Positions 32,468 to 44,303 are shown, counted from the stretch's first letter. The stretch is DNA of 64,000 bases from Phocoena phocoena (GCF_963924675.1 NC_089226.1:55118205-55182204); one strand, 5' to 3'. A program made the numbers and translations. The notes: generated from the sequence alone by a model not told the origin.

Positions 32468-32710
32468 TGCATTGGTTGACTAGCCTCTTCTTCACTTTTA
32501 CCTTCCTAAATTTGTATCTATCCCCCCCAAAATAATCAGCACTTTAATCTTTTTATAAAAAATAAATTTATTTATTTATTTATTTTTGGCTGCATTGGTT
32601 GACTAGCTTCTTCTTCACTTTTACCTTCCTAAATTTGTATCTACCCCCCCAGAAATAATCAGCACTTTAATATTTTTTAAAATAAGTTTATTTAGATATT
32701 TATTTTTGGC
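32468..32710. repeat. Tandem duplication, 2 x about 121 bp
   Basis: Unit 1 (32468-32590) and unit 2 (32591-32710) both run TGCATTGGTTGACTAGC..TCTTC through ACCTTCCTAAATTTGTATCT and AATAATCAGCACTTTAAT to TTATTTTTGGC. A third TGCATTGG at 32711 opens the SINE itself. TGCATTGG at all three edges suggests unequal exchange at this 8-bp match. Confidence 0.9.
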
Positions 32711-32947
32711 TGCATTGGGTCTTTGTTGCTGTGCACAGGCTTTCTCTCGTTGTGTTGAGTGTGGGCTTTTCTTCATTGCGGTGTGCGGGCTTCTCATTGA
32801 GGTGACGTCTCATGTTGCAGAGCAAGGGCTCTAGGCACGTGGGCTTCAGTAGTTGTGGCACATGGGCTCAGTAGTTGTGGCTCGTAGGCTCTAGAGTGCA
32901 GGCTCAGTAGTTGCGGCACATGGGCTTAGTTGTTCTGCAGTATGTGG
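32711..32947 (-). mobile_element. CHR-L SINE, head missing
   Basis: Reverse CHR-L from TGCATTGGGTCTTTGTTGCT to TTCTGCAGTATGTGGGA, then it stops. The tRNA-like head with A and B boxes (expected to the right) is gone and old L1 sequence follows at once. Confidence 0.9.
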
Positions 32948-33412
32948 GAGAAAAAATCATATGATCATTTTAACAGAATGCCAAAATATTTTGATAAATA
33001 TCACCATATATTTTTGATTTAAGCAAATCTTAATTAATATGTTAATGAATATTGATCTCAAACCAACAGCCAGTATTCTATTTAGCAGTTAAACATTAGA
33101 ATCATTTTCATTAAAGTTAATAATTTGAGTGTCATTACTATTATTTAAAATTTTCCTAGAAGTGCTAATCAATGCAATAATGAGAAAAAGAAGTGAAGGA
33201 GGTATAAATATCTGACAGGAAGAGACAAAATTATCATTATTTAAAGATTATAAGGTTGCTTAAAAAACTATTAGAACTAGTGGGAGAGTTCAGAAAGATT
33301 GGCAATTATGACAGAAATATTTAAAAATTAATAGTTTCCTTATGTATCAACAACAGTTAGTTAAGATAATGGAAAAAAAGAGTCCATATCATGGCAATCA
33401 AAAATAAAATCA

Positions 33413-33629
33413 GGGCTTCCCTGGTGGCACAGTGGTTGAGAGTCCACCTGCCGATGCAGGGGATGTGGGTTCGTGCCCCAGTCTGGGAGGATCCCACATG
33501 CCGCGGAGCAGCTGGGCCCGTGAGCCATGGCTGCTGAGCCTGTGCGTCCGGAGCCTGTGCTCCGCAACGGGAGAGGCCACGGCAGTGAGAGGCCCGCGTA
33601 CTGAAAAAAAATAAATAAATAAAAGTAAT
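33413..33629 (+). mobile_element. CHR-C SINE
   Basis: CHR-C body ending GCCCGCGTACTG (final C changed) and a tail with ATAA units. TSD AAAATAAAATCA ending at 33412 and 33641. Confidence 0.93.
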
Positions 33630-34100
33630 AAAATAAAATCAAAATACCCAGTAATAAACTTAAAGATAAATGTACCAATCTCAAAACTTTGCCATGGAAT
33701 GTAAAAGGAGATTTGAATAAAGGGAGAGACATTCTACATTATTGTACTGGAAGATTTAATATTATAAAGATATTAATTTTCCTCAAGCAAAGCCTATAAA
33801 TTTAACAAAACCCCAACAAAAACACCTGGAAGTTTTTTAGAATGTGAAATAAATCTATTTTTTAGTTTATTTAGAAAAATCAACAAATGAAGAAAGCAAG
33901 CACATCTTTAGGAAAAATAGTAGCGAAAAGGTCTTTTCCTATCAGATATTAAAATAAGTCAGCAAGATAGAGTAATTAAAAGATTACTGTTCTACGTAAA
34001 AAAATATCTCAGAAATATATCCAAGTACATATTAGAATTTAGTATATAATAAAGCTAGTGCCTCATTCATTGGGGGGGGAGTGTTAAGATGACAGTCTAG

Positions 34101-34231
34101 GGAACTTCCCTGGCAGTCCGGTGATTAAGACTCCATCTTCCAGTGCAGGGGGCAGGGGTTCGATCCCTGGTCAGGGAACTATGATCCCACATGCCACAGT
34201 GCAGCCAAAAGTTTAAAAAAAAAAAAAAAAA
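34101..34231 (+). mobile_element. Short tRNA-derived SINE
   Basis: GGAACTTCCCTGGCAGTCCG to CCACAGTGCAGCCAAAAG plus poly(A). The B box is GGTTCGATCCC. The TSD is weak (CAGTCTA / CTGTCTA). Confidence 0.92.
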
Positions 34232-34813
34232 AGCTGTCTAACTGTTAAAATAAACCCAAACTCACACAGTACACTAAGATAAATTCCAGAAGGATTAAAA
34301 ATTTTAACGTTAGTAGAAGAAAATACACAGGAATATTTACAAATTTTGGAGTAAGGAATGATTTTCTACACATGAAACTAAAAGCAGAAAGTATAAAGGA
34401 TGATAGAGATGATTATATAAGGTATAAAACTTTTATATAGCAAGATTTACCACAAACCAAATTAAAAGACAAATGACATTGGAGGAAAGTATCCTTAACC
34501 AAAGGTTTGTATCCTTAGTGTTCAAAGACCTTCTTCAAATCAATAAAAGAAAAATGAAGATACACAACTGACCAGGAAAGGTATTTGACATAAGAAAAAT
34601 CCTCAAATGCTCAATAAACATAAAAAGTTCAACTTCACTATCAGTCAAGAAGTGCAAATTTAAACCATAAAGAAAAAAATAAGGATAAATATATCCATAA
34701 TTAAGAGGAGTTTGGAGATTCAGGCCCTTTCAAACATTACTGGATATATAAACTTATACAGTTCTTCTAGAGGGTATAAAAGCCATAAGACAGGATTTAC
34801 TCTTTAGTTTAGG

Positions 34814-34879
34814 AATGCTACTACTAGGAATGTACAGCAAAAAAATAATGCTACTACTAGGAATGTACTGCAAAAAAAA
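34814..34879. repeat. 33-bp tandem duplication
   Basis: AATGCTACTACTAGGAATGT followed by AC(A/T)GCAAAAAAA occurs at 34814 and again at 34847. It is a small local duplication in old L1 sequence. Confidence 0.85.
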
Positions 34880-35616
34880 AAAAATATATATCCTTAATAT
34901 ATAATATGGCACTCTCTATAATAATAAAGAATTGGAAACAACCTAAGTGTCCAAAAACAAGGGATGTATGCAGCCGTTTCAGAAGATGTAGAAGAATATT
35001 TAGGAACAAAAAATATTTCAGGAAAGATATTTAAAATAACAAAGCAATAATGAAAATGCAGCCAGTAGGGGGAAAGAAGTTGTAACTTTGACAACCTGAC
35101 ACCAGAGTTCTGATAGGGAGGGACTATTTTGATTTAGCAGAATATGTAGAATGAATAAGAACAGACTTAAAATCACTGAAAATAACAACCTTTTCTAATG
35201 TAAACAGGTAGTTACCCTGGGCATGGAATTGAAAATGATTCAGAGATGTTTAACTGGCCTACTATGATATTTATCATAGAGGAAGAGGATATCTTTTCTT
35301 TTTCCTTTTTATGAATTATTTAGGAATTGAAGTATGGTAAAAATTCTGAATGATAGGTTAATAAAAATGTCGATCTAATTAGCAAAATGGTCCCACATGG
35401 GGGATAGAGGGTTGCAGAATACTGATGGTTTTAGGAAAATGCCTAAAAACTCAATTACTCTTGCAAAAAAAAAAAATCCAAAAACAAAAACAAAAGAACC
35501 ATGGTAGGTAATAGATAAAAAGAGATTTTTTTTTTTTGATACCTTGACTCAAAACTAAGATATAGTATTGCTATCTTTGGATGGTTTTTAAAAATACCTA
35601 AGTCTTATAGGATTTT

Positions 35617-35827
35617 TTTTTTTTTTTTTTTTTTGCGGTATGCGGGCCTCTCACTGTTGTGGCCTCTCGCGTTGCGGAGCACAGGCTCCGGACGCGCAGG
35701 CTCAGCGGCCATGGCTCACGGGCCCAGCCGCTCCGGGGCATGTGGGATCCTCCCGGACCAGGGCACGAACCCGTGTCCCCTGCATCGGCAGGTGGACTCT
35801 CAACCACTGCGCCACCAGGGAAGCCCC
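35617..35827 (-). mobile_element. CHR-C SINE
   Basis: Reverse CHR-C, close to consensus. TSD CTTATAGGATTTT at 35604-35616 and 35828-35840, perfect. Confidence 0.96.
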
Positions 35828-35840
35828 CTTATAGGATTTT

Positions 35841-36186
35841 AAATGAACCTAAGTTCCTAATGAAATCATGGATCTAGGCAAAAAAATCATCAATGGCTGC
35901 TAAAACTATTAGGTAAAATGTTGATGAGGAACATATGTATCAGACTGGCAGCCGCTGAATCCACTGTTCAATCTTAGCATTTACTAAAAGCAGGACAGTC
36001 AGACATTAATTACCTCCTGATAAAATGCAGTAGGAAGTACACTGCTTAAGAAACAGTCTTGCCAAAAGAATTGAACCTGAATTTAACATCTCTAATCATC
36101 ATGTTGTGAAAAATATAAAGGAAATAGGAGCATGTTAAATTACCCCATTGAGGTATGAGAAATCAAATCAAGAAGATGGGAATTTG
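35841..36186. other. Unassigned sequence
   Basis: AT-rich DNA with no repeat or gene recognised. Confidence 0.4.
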
Positions 36187-36307
36187 GGACTTCCCTAGTG
36201 GTCCAGTGGTTAAGACTGTGCGCTTCCAATCCAGGGGACACAGGTTCGAATCCTGGTCAGGGAACTAAGACCCTCCATGCTGCAATGGTCTGGCCAAAAA
36301 AAAAAAC
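36187..36307 (+). mobile_element. Short tRNA-derived SINE
   Basis: GGGACTTCCCTAGTGGTCCA to CAATGGTCTGGCC plus poly(A). The B box is GGTTCGAATCC. Flanks AAGATGGGAATT and CAAGATGGGAAATT form a TSD. Confidence 0.93.
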
Positions 36308-36469
36308 AAGATGGGAAATTCTATAAGACAAATGACAATTTCTTCAATGAGTAAGTTGTATGAAAAAAAAGGGAGGGGAAAATCAGAATTCAAGGAAACA
36401 AAGATTTGAGACATAAATTTTGAATAAACAAAAAGATAATTTTGAGACAACCTAGGAAAATTTACCTGG

Positions 36470-36840
36470 ATTGGGTGTTGATCTTATTAAGGAATTATTG
36501 TGAACTATTATGTCTGATAGCAGTGATTATCACACCATTGTTCTTTTTTCTAGTTTATTTTTTATTTTATTGAGGTATAGTTGATTTACAAAACACCATT
36601 ATGGTTTTTTTTAAGTTCTTATATTCAGTGATTGAAATGTTAATGGTGAAATGATATGAGGTCTTGAATTTGCATTAAAATGCTTCCTAAAAAGTGTGTG
36701 TTGGGGTAGATGAAACAATAATGCAGAATATTAATAATTGTTGACTCTGGATGATAACGGGCACATGGATTCATTATACTATTCCTTCCCCTCTCGTGTA
36801 TGTTTGAAATTTTCCATAAGAAAAAGTTTTAAAGAATAAA
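36470..36840 (+). repeat. Old L1M 3' UTR, with tiny L1 insert
   Basis: TTAAGGAATTATTGTGAACT and, at the far end, ATTATACTATTCCTTCCCC and TGTTTGAAATTTTCCATAAG match the 3' end of old L1M elements. At about 36545-36605 a minus-strand L1 3' scrap (TTTATTGAGGTATAGTTGAT) of about 60 bp interrupts it, with CACCATT on both sides. Confidence 0.6.
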
Positions 36841-36929
36841 CCTAACATTCAACAGCCATGTGGCAATGTTTATAAGCCCATCTACTTAGCCAAGACTATG
36901 TCACGGGAGATGGCATTGTTGGACCAATG

Positions 36930-37160
36930 GGAAGATCTTAGGCCTTGGAGTCAGAAAGTCCTGGGTTTGAATTCCAGCTCTGCTACTTACTAACCCTGTT
37001 AGGTAGGGCAAGTTACTCACTTCTCAGAATCTGTTTTCTCATCCACAAACAGGGATAATATTACCTACTTCAGAAGATTTGCACAATAAGTGAGATGATA
37101 TACAGAGTGTCCATCACGTGCCCCTCACAGAATAAATACTCTGTGAATGTTAACTACCTT
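36930..37160 (+). repeat. MIR SINE, nearly full length
   Basis: GGCCTTGGAGTCAGAAAGTC, GGTTTGAATTCCAGCTCTGC, GGGCAAGTTACTCACTTCTC, AGTGAGATGATATACAGAG and AATAAATACTCTGTGAATG are MIR in order. The tRNA-like B box GGTTTGAATTCC survives. Confidence 0.85.
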
Positions 37161-37194
37161 ATACTAATCCAATTATTTCCTTTATTGTTTTTTT

Positions 37195-37640
37195 AAAATA
37201 AATTTAAGTAATACTCCCCCAATTTTACTCTCCAGAGGAAGGAACCACTGTAAACAGTTTGGTGTTGGTATCTTTCTGGGCTTTTTCTTTATATCTATAA
37301 ATATATATAGGAATATGCATCTACATACATACAGTGTGGGTTTTTTTTAAAACAAAAATGGAATCTTATATTACATATTACTTGGCAATTTACTTCTATC
37401 ACATTACAATATATAGTGTGTCTCTTTTTGTCAGTTCATGTGGCTCCTACATGTGATTCAATCAGTGTGCCATTCATATGCCTTTACTCCCAGGTATGAG
37501 CATTTCTGTGAGATAGAATCCTACAGAATTGTTAGGTGGAAGAGTGTGTGTAGTGCGTATCTTTATGGTATTACAAAATGGCCCTACTGCCCTTCTACAA
37601 GTTACTGAGTTACTTTCACATGAAGACCTCAATATTATCT
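37195..37640 (-). repeat. Old L1M 3' region
   Basis: ATTTTACTCTCCAGAGGAAG, GGAACCACTGTAAACAGTTT and GAGCATTTCTGTGAGATAGA are in the reversed L1ME-type order. Strongly diverged. Confidence 0.5.
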
Positions 37641-38844
37641 ATTTTCTATACATTTCTAAGTTGCATCCTGGAAGATATGCCCTTTCTGGTACCACTTATT
37701 TCTCAATAGGCACTGAAAGTGTTCAGAGAATAAATATGTTTGATTAGCAAAAATCAGCCTCATGGAAAATAGTCAGGCTCCATTCTGCTATTTGTTCCTG
37801 TTAGAGAATAATGCAATGCATACTGTTTTCAAGGTTGAATGTAACGGTGTATTGGATAAAATAAATGGGAGTCCTAGTTTTCTTTGTGAAAAGCCAGTGA
37901 ACATTGTTTGAGGCAGAATCCTGAGAGAAAGCAGGGAAATAAAACCTCCTCTCAAATGAGGTCCCAGTGAATGGGAGCCATGGAAAAGTAGATGAGTAAA
38001 GAAAGAGGAAGGAAAGTCTGCCTTGATTCCCTGGGGAGTTCAAGATCTCACTTTCCCCCCCTGTTGTTCTAGTGACTTTTAGAGAGGACAATTCTAGAGA
38101 AGGATGGTTTCAAAAAGAAAAGAAATCCAAATGGAATCCAATTTGGCCTTACTTATGTCAGAGCACCTGCCATGTGGTGTACAATAGTCCCAGGCAGAAC
38201 TCCTAAGAAAGATCACTTTGTAAACCATCCTTCTGCTGTGGGAGTTCAACAATTGTCCTTTGTCCATGCAGCCCTCCCATCATCCCGCTATGGAGTTGCT
38301 GGTCCAAACCACTGTAGTAAGGTTTGCGCAAGAAGAAATTTTTCCATTGTCTTTTAAAAGTTAGATCAATAAGGGTGATATCATTCATGACGTATGGCTT
38401 TCCTTGGGTCCCAGCTGTTCCAGATGTAGGAGATCATGTGCTACCCCATTGCTGGATATATTTCTCCAGATCCATAGGCAATAGGGCACGTAGAAGATGA
38501 CCTGTGTCAGATGAGAATCTACTTAAGCCCCCAAAATGCTGACTTTTCTTTTAGGTGAAGTGCAATCAACATTTTGCTTAGTGACTTCTAAAACAATGCA
38601 TGTAAAAAAAATTAATGTACTGTTCTTTCTTGCACTTCGAGTTAGGTTTTAAATACAAGGTACTAACTCAATTCATTGCATTTGACCTCCAGAACACGTT
38701 TTGTCTCTAATTCCTTTTTTAGTCCTGAATCAGTCTTTTGCCAACGACAGATGGGTCAACCACAACAAATGGGCAGTTTGCACATGAGACTTAATGTACA
38801 ACTCCTTGTTTGTTTTTCCTTGACAGGTAACTTTAATTATTTTG
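37641..38844. other. Unassigned sequence
   Basis: 1.2 kb with no repeat recognised and no convincing coding frame. Open frames at 37801-38091 (minus) and 38172-38388 (both strands) show no motif. Single-copy in appearance. Confidence 0.4.
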
Positions 38845-39560
38845 ACAAATATTTAATGTGCCAGGTATTGTCCTAGGTGCTAAGGATAAAGCAGAAGAAA
38901 ACAACAAAAATTCTTGCCTTTGTGGGTTTACGTGCTAGTTGGGAAGCTTCATTCATTCACTCACTCATTTATTCCACAAGCATTTATTGATCTTCTGATA
39001 CAACTCAGGCCTTAAACTACATACTGTGCCTAAATAGGATTTTATCCCTGCCCTCAGAGTCTAGTGGGAGAAATAAGACATGTCCCCTGTCCTCCCCTGC
39101 TGCCCACCATATACCCTCATATATAGAAAGTACAGAAGAGGGGCACCTCGTTCAGGTTGAGTGGTTCAAAGAATGTTTCTCAGAGAAACATGTAAACAAA
39201 CAAGTAAGTTGAGGCTGGAAGAATGAACTGATGGGGGAGAAAGGCAGACCTGGTGGTGATGAGATGGAGCATGGCATAGGGCCCGGGCCAGATGAGGAGA
39301 CCAATGAATGCTGTTGAATGAATGAATGAAACTTCCCCAGGAGAGCATAAACTCCATGAGATATGTTCTGGGAACTGCAAGTTCCTTCCAATGGCTGAAG
39401 TTTAAGGTGTGCGGGGATGAGAAGCAGGAGACAGGGCTGGGGAAGGAGGCAGGGTCGGGGCTTGAGGTAGGTCTGGCTAAGGAGGTTTGTCCTGATGACA
39501 ATTAGAAAATTTGTGGATCAATTTAAATGGCAATATGACATGGTCTGATTGGTTTATTCT
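38845..39560 (-). repeat. L2 LINE fragments
   Basis: Two L2 3' ends follow one another (GTGCCAGGTATTGTCCTAGG at 38859; CATTCATTCACTCACTCATT at 38951 with GCATTTATTGATC). Further L2-like text follows up to AATGGCAATATGACATGGTC at 39529. A (GAAT)n run lies at 39313-39329. Confidence 0.55.
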
Positions 39561-39886
39561 TTTCTTAAAAAAATATATTTAAAAAATTCCACAAATGACA
39601 TATGTTTATTTTAGATGACTCTTATGGACTTTTTGTGGGAGCAATGATTTCATTATACTATTTTTGTAAATGGTACTTTGCATATCTCTTTCTGCTTCAC
39701 AGTGGAAGGACATTGGACCTGACATACAGAAGTCTCTCAGTAAAGATTTGCTGTTTTTGAAATTCCATGGACACTGGTAAGTTGCAGTCAGCTTAGGTGA
39801 GGCCATGATCTGGCCCAATTGTGCCACTCCAAGAAACTGGAGTTTCATTACCTAACTAGGAATATTTAACAATTCCCCCTGCTGCA
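39561..39886. other. Unassigned sequence
   Basis: AT-rich DNA with no feature recognised. Confidence 0.4.
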
Positions 39887-40320
39887 TCATTGCCACTATG
39901 TTTTTTTATCTCCATTTTTGTCACTTTTTATTATGCAAAAATCCAAATATTAATGTATGTAAAAATAGAAAGGGGAGTATAAGAAACCCTCATATACCCA
40001 CCACCCAATGTCAACAATTAACAACTTACAGCCAATCTTGTCTCATTTATATCCTTTCCTCTTCCCAACCACTGCATTATTTTGAAGTAAATCCAAGACA
40101 TCAGATCTTTTTGTATGTATCTCTAAAAGATAAGAACTTGTTTAAAAACATATCCATAATTATTACAACTAACAAAATAAGGAGTTATTCTTTACTGTCA
40201 TTAAACATACAGTCAGTGCTCAAATTCCAACTGTCTCTCTTTTTCTTAAAGTTGGCTTATTTGAATCATGAGTTAAAGTCCACATTTGTATTGGGTTGTA
40301 TACTTTTTCTTTAATTAATA
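39887..40320 (-). repeat. Ancient L1M 3' UTR fragment
   Basis: TATACCCACCACCCAATGTC, ACAGCCAATCTTGTCTCATT, TTTGAAGTAAATCCAAGACA and GTGCTCAAATTCCAACTGTC match the reversed L1M 3' UTR seen also at 4395. Confidence 0.65.
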
Positions 40321-40550
40321 GCTTCCCTCTTTTTCTTTTTCTTACCTTGCTTGTTATTTATTTAACTAAAGACTCTTAACAGAATGGTTAAGTTGAAAAC
40401 AGCACTTTAAGTGTGCCATTTTCCTTCATGCTCACCTTCACTGGGTTTTTTTTTTTTTAACACCTGACAATTTTTAAGGTACAAAACTGTATCTCATTAT
40501 TGCACAACATTATTTTAATTTGAAAATCATGTCTAATGTTGCCTTTTTTT

Positions 40551-40757
40551 TTTTTTTTTTTTTGCGGTACGCGGGCCTCTCACTGTTGTGGCCTCTCCCG
40601 TTGCGGAGCACAGGCTCCAGACGCGCAGGCTCAGCGGCCATGGCTCACAGGCCCAGCCGCTCCGCGGCATGTGGGATTTTCCCAGACCGGGGCACGAACC
40701 CGTGTCCCCTGCATCAGCAGGCGGACCCTCAACCACTGCGCCACCGGGGAAGCCCTA
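40551..40757 (-). mobile_element. CHR-C SINE
   Basis: Reverse CHR-C with long poly(T), ending GCCACCGGGGAAGCCCTA. TSD GTTGCCTTTTTTT near 40538 and 40760. Confidence 0.95.
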
Positions 40758-40799
40758 AAGTTGCCTTTTTTTATCCAGTCAGCTTTATCCAACCACTGA

Positions 40800-41080
40800 A
40801 ACACAAGGTGATCACACCATATACCAAAATGAGTTCTAGATGGAATAAAGGGTTACATATGAATAAATAAAACCATAAAAAACTAAAATAAAATATAATA
40901 TTGAACATATTTTTGGAAAGGGAATACGTTACCTAAACATAAAAGCAATGGAAAAATGTCACAAAGAAAAGTATCAATAAAATCAAGTATATGCTGTTAA
41001 AACTTTTTGGTCAACAAACACGAAATGAAATGATAAACTGGATGGGGGAAATAGTTACCATCTATGAGAGACAATAGTTT
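40800..41080 (+). repeat. Old L1 ORF2 fragment
   Basis: GATCACACCATATACCAAAA, AGTTCTAGATGGAATAAAGG and TGGGGGAAATAGTTACCATC resemble L1 ORF2 C-terminal coding DNA. No open frame. Confidence 0.5.
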
Positions 41081-41179
41081 AGTAGCTTTAATACACATGG
41101 TCTTGTTTAGATTGTCACTGGGTCCGGATGGGTCCACTCACAAGGTGACACCAAGTCAAGATTCTTTAGACTCTATCTT

Positions 41180-41545
41180 CTTTTTAAAAAAATTTTTATT
41201 GGAGTATAGTTGATTTACAATGCTGTGTTAGTTTCAGGTATACAGTAAAGTTAATCAGTTATACATATACATATATCCACTCTTTTTTAGATTCTTTTCC
41301 CATATAGGTCATTACAGAGTATTGAGCAGAGTTCCCTGTGCTATACAGTAGGTCCTTATTTGTTATCTATTTTATATATAGTAGTTTGTATCTGCTAATC
41401 CCAAACTCCCACTTTATCCCTCCCTCACCCTCCTCTTTGGTAACCATAAGTTTGTTTTCTGCATCTGTGACTATTTCTGTTTTGTAAATAAGTTCATTTG
41501 TACCATTTTTTTAGATTCCACATATAAGCAATATTGTATGATCTG
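41180..41545 (-). mobile_element. L1 3' end, 5' truncated
   Basis: TTTTTATTGGAGTATAGTTG, CAATGCTGTGTTAGTTTCAG, CCCTGTGCTATACAGTAGGT and ACATATAAGCAATATTGTAT are the reversed 3' UTR of an artiodactyl-type L1. Stops before ORF2. Confidence 0.85.
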
Positions 41546-42669
41546 GAAGTTGTATTCTTTTCTCTAGATCTCCTGCCCCAGTTATTCACTTGAGAAATGT
41601 TAAGAGTGAGGGTAAGATTCCTAACATTTAGTCCCTCTCTTCTGTCTGTTGGTTTCACCATCCTTCTGCTCTGTTGACCCCAGGAGCTCTGCTGGGCCAC
41701 TGCTGACCTCCTTCCCATCACTGACATCTGTCTTTCTTCTTCTCCTCTAGCAATCAGGAAAACACTTTCTACTCCTTATGACTGACTACTGTCAAAGGAG
41801 CTTCCTGCAAAAGAGCTTCTGGGCCCCTAATGACCCAGTTAATTTTGTTAGACCACAGACCTTCTGTCCCTGAACTCACAAGCACTCTTAGGAGGAAGGA
41901 AGAAGGGTGAAAGTGCAAGTCAGAGGATGATCAGGCCCCTGTGGTAGCTAAAACTTTACCCTCTCTGACTCCCAGGATCTGCTACATAAATTATTTCCTG
42001 GCCACAAGTGACAGAAGCTGATGCTGGCAGATTAGGCAGAAAAGGGATTTATTTAAAAGATATCGGGTAACTCATAGAATTGTTGGGAAGACTGGAGGAA
42101 ACAATTTTGAGGCTAAGTTTCCAGGAAAATCCCCCCAAATTAGTAGCACAGCTGGCCTGATAAGCACACTGAGGCCAATGCCCTGTCACCACTCAGTAAC
42201 CATATGCTACCAGGAACTCAATTTGACTGCAGCCACCGCTGCCAAAGGCATCAGTGTTACTTCTGTACCTTACAGACCATTCCAGTTTCCCCAAACCACA
42301 TAGCTCTGCTACCCGCCTCACCAGCAAAAGGAGTGCACTGTGCAGCCTTTCCCCTCTCACTGCCACTTTCTTCACCAGAATCTCACACAAATGCATCTGA
42401 TTAGAGGAGCGTAAGTCACATGCCTGTGTCCTAACTGCAAAGGAGAGGGACAGGAATGAGCATTTTGCGTTCTAACTTAGTGGGACTCAGAAAGGGAAAA
42501 TTCTCCTAACATCAGAAGGGTGTTCAAAAGGCAGTGGATACCAAAAGACCAGGACAAATGTTTAGCAGAATGAATGACTTAGGCTGGGTATGGCATGGGG
42601 TGGTCACTTACAGATAGGGTGGCCTTATACCTACTAATTAAAATATGGACTGAGTTATAATATGGAATG
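41546..42669. other. Unassigned, LTR-like part at 41930-42560
   Basis: No gene. The part with GGGATTTATTTAAAAGATAT, GGTAACTCATAGAATTGTTG and CTGCAGCCACCGCTGCCAAA reminds me of a diverged LTR on the minus strand (TTTATTT would be its polyadenylation signal reversed). The family was not identified. The rest shows nothing. Confidence 0.3.
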
Positions 42670-43105
42670 ACATACAAGGTTATTTTGGAGGCATTATTTT
42701 TAATAGCAAAATATTGGAAACTATCCAAATGTTCAGTAATAGAGGTTTGATTGAATAAAAATCAATCAATGGTACATCAATACACACATGGAAGACAATG
42801 CACCTGAATGAAGGGGAAGGAATGATCTCTAGAATATATAAGCGAAAAAAGCAAAGTAGAGAATAGTATGTGTAGCACCTGTCTATTCTGTAAGAAAGGT
42901 GGGGATATATTTATGGTTCAACCACAGAAATTGCCATTTTTGCTGATAAAATGGTTAATCTTTAGCAATTTCATACAATTCAACACAATACAGGGCAGAG
43001 GAGACAAGGATGGAAAAGAGACTTTTCTGAATATATATTTATTATGCATTTTTGACTTTGGAATCATATAAATGTGTTTTACACATTCAAAGTTAAATTT
43101 AATTT
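42670..43105 (+). repeat. Old L1 ORF2 end and 3' UTR
   Basis: GGAGGCATTATTTTTAATAG, AATATTGGAAACTATCCAAA, GTTCAGTAATAGAGGTTTGA, AAGCGAAAAAAGCAAAGTAG and ATAAATGTGTTTTACACATT follow the L1ME-type 3' end. Confidence 0.65.
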
Positions 43106-43334
43106 AAAAGGACAATTCCTAAGATTTTAAAACAAACCAAAAACAATGAGCTTAACTGTATATGAAGTTAATTATGTAGCTGCACAGAGAGGACAACTAT
43201 TTCAAGTGACTCTACAATGTGGTATATTTGCTGTACATACGTAGTGGAATATATTTTAAGGGAGAATAGAGCTGCAAAGAAATCTAACACTGCACTCGAT
43301 AGTTATGTCACTAGTAGGTCTTTACATTAGTTTT

Positions 43335-43545
43335 TTGTTTTTGTTTTTTTTTTTTGGTACGTGGGCCTCTCACTGTTGTGGCTTCTCCCGTTGCGGAGCA
43401 CAGGCTCTGGATGCGCAGGCTCAGCGGCCATGGCTCATGGGACCAGCCACTCCGCCGCATGTGGGATCCTCCCGGACCGGGGCACGAACCCGTGTCCCCT
43501 GTATCGGCAGGCGGACTCTCAACCACTGTGCCACCAGGGAAGCCC
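43335..43545 (-). mobile_element. CHR-C SINE
   Basis: Reverse CHR-C; the GCG before GTACG is altered to TTG. TSD TACATTAGT / TACATTTGT near 43323 and 43546. Confidence 0.94.
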
Positions 43546-43703
43546 TACATTTGTATTTTGAAACTACTTTTTATGTAGTGTAGCACAAAGTAATAAGTAG
43601 TTATGTTAATGCTATTAAGAACCAAGATTTTTAGTGTAAGAGAAGAGAAATATAAAATCAAAGGCATTCATATAAATACATTTTTAAAATTTATTTATTT
43701 AGA

Positions 43704-43748
43704 ACAGGATTGGGAAGGCTTTAAATGCCAGACTGAGGAGTTCAGATC
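43704..43748 (-). repeat. L2 scrap
   Basis: GATTGGGAAGGCTTTAAATG and CCAGACTGAGGAGTTCAGAT resemble reversed L2. Short. Confidence 0.4.
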
Positions 43749-44049
43749 TTTTTTTTTTTTTTAATAAATTTATTTATTTATTTTTGGCTGCGTTAGGTCT
43801 TCGTTGCTGTGCGCAGGCTTTTCTCTAGTTGTGGCAAGCGGGGGCTACTCTTCATTGCGGTGCGTGGGCTTCTCATTGCAGTGGCTTCTCTTGCTGTGGA
43901 GCAGGAGCTCTAGGCTCACGGGCTTCAGTAGATGTGGCGCACGGGCTTAGTTGCTCTGCAGCATATGGGATCTTCCCGGAGCAGGGCTCAAACCTGTGTC
44001 CCCTGTATTGGCAGGAGGATCTTAACCACTGTGCAACCAGGGAAGTCCC
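43749..44049 (-). mobile_element. CHR-L SINE
   Basis: Reverse CHR-L with tail (T)n then AATAAATTTATTTATTTATT, ending TGCAACCAGGGAAGTCCCT. A few blocks are shorter than in other copies. Confidence 0.93.
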
Positions 44050-44227
44050 TAAATAGATTTTAATATTAAATTTGAATTAGAAATATCAGTATATGCTTAT
44101 GATTTTTTCCTTCTATTTCTATACTTTTCAGAAAGACCTAGAAGCATTAAAACCCCACGGGCAATGGGCAACCTCTAGTGCCCAGACTGTGGTCCCTAAA
44201 TGACATTCTGCGTTTAAAGGAACCAGG

Positions 44228-44303
44228 GGGCTTCCCTGGTGGCACAGCGGTTAAGATCCTCCTGCCAATACAGGGGACAAGGGTTTGAGCCCTTACTCTG
44301 AAA
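44228..44303 (+). mobile_element. Truncated tRNA-derived SINE head
   Basis: GGGGCTTCCCTGGTGGCACA through the B box GGTTTGAGCCC, then the match ends at about 44303. Only the tRNA-like head survives, lacking body and tail, so it is 3' truncated or was cut later. Confidence 0.85.

Larger units (their letters stand above)
32950..35330 (+). repeat. Ancient L1/HAL1-type ORF2 remnant
   Basis: Reads collinearly with L1 ORF2: ATCATATGATCATTTTAACA at the IISIDA region, AAGAAGTGAAGGAGGTATAA, ATTATCATTATTTAAAGATT, then much later AAGAATTGGAAACAACCTAA and TGATAGGGAGGGACTATTTT toward the 3' UTR. No frame is open. SINEs interrupt it at 33413-33629 and 34101-34231. It could be HAL1 or an old L1M. Confidence 0.6.

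Noticed and set aside
32468..32710. CRISPR-like repeat
   Set aside because: Only two long adjacent copies without spacers, in a mammalian genome. It is a tandem duplication.
36227..36255. Possible tRNA gene from A and B boxes in SINE heads
   Set aside because: Here and in other SINE heads the boxes are present, but the cloverleaf cannot be completed and a SINE body with poly(A) and TSDs follows. They are retroposons, not tRNA genes.
38172..38388. Overlapping 61-codon frames on both strands
   Set aside because: Short, overlapping on opposite strands and without motif or splice context.
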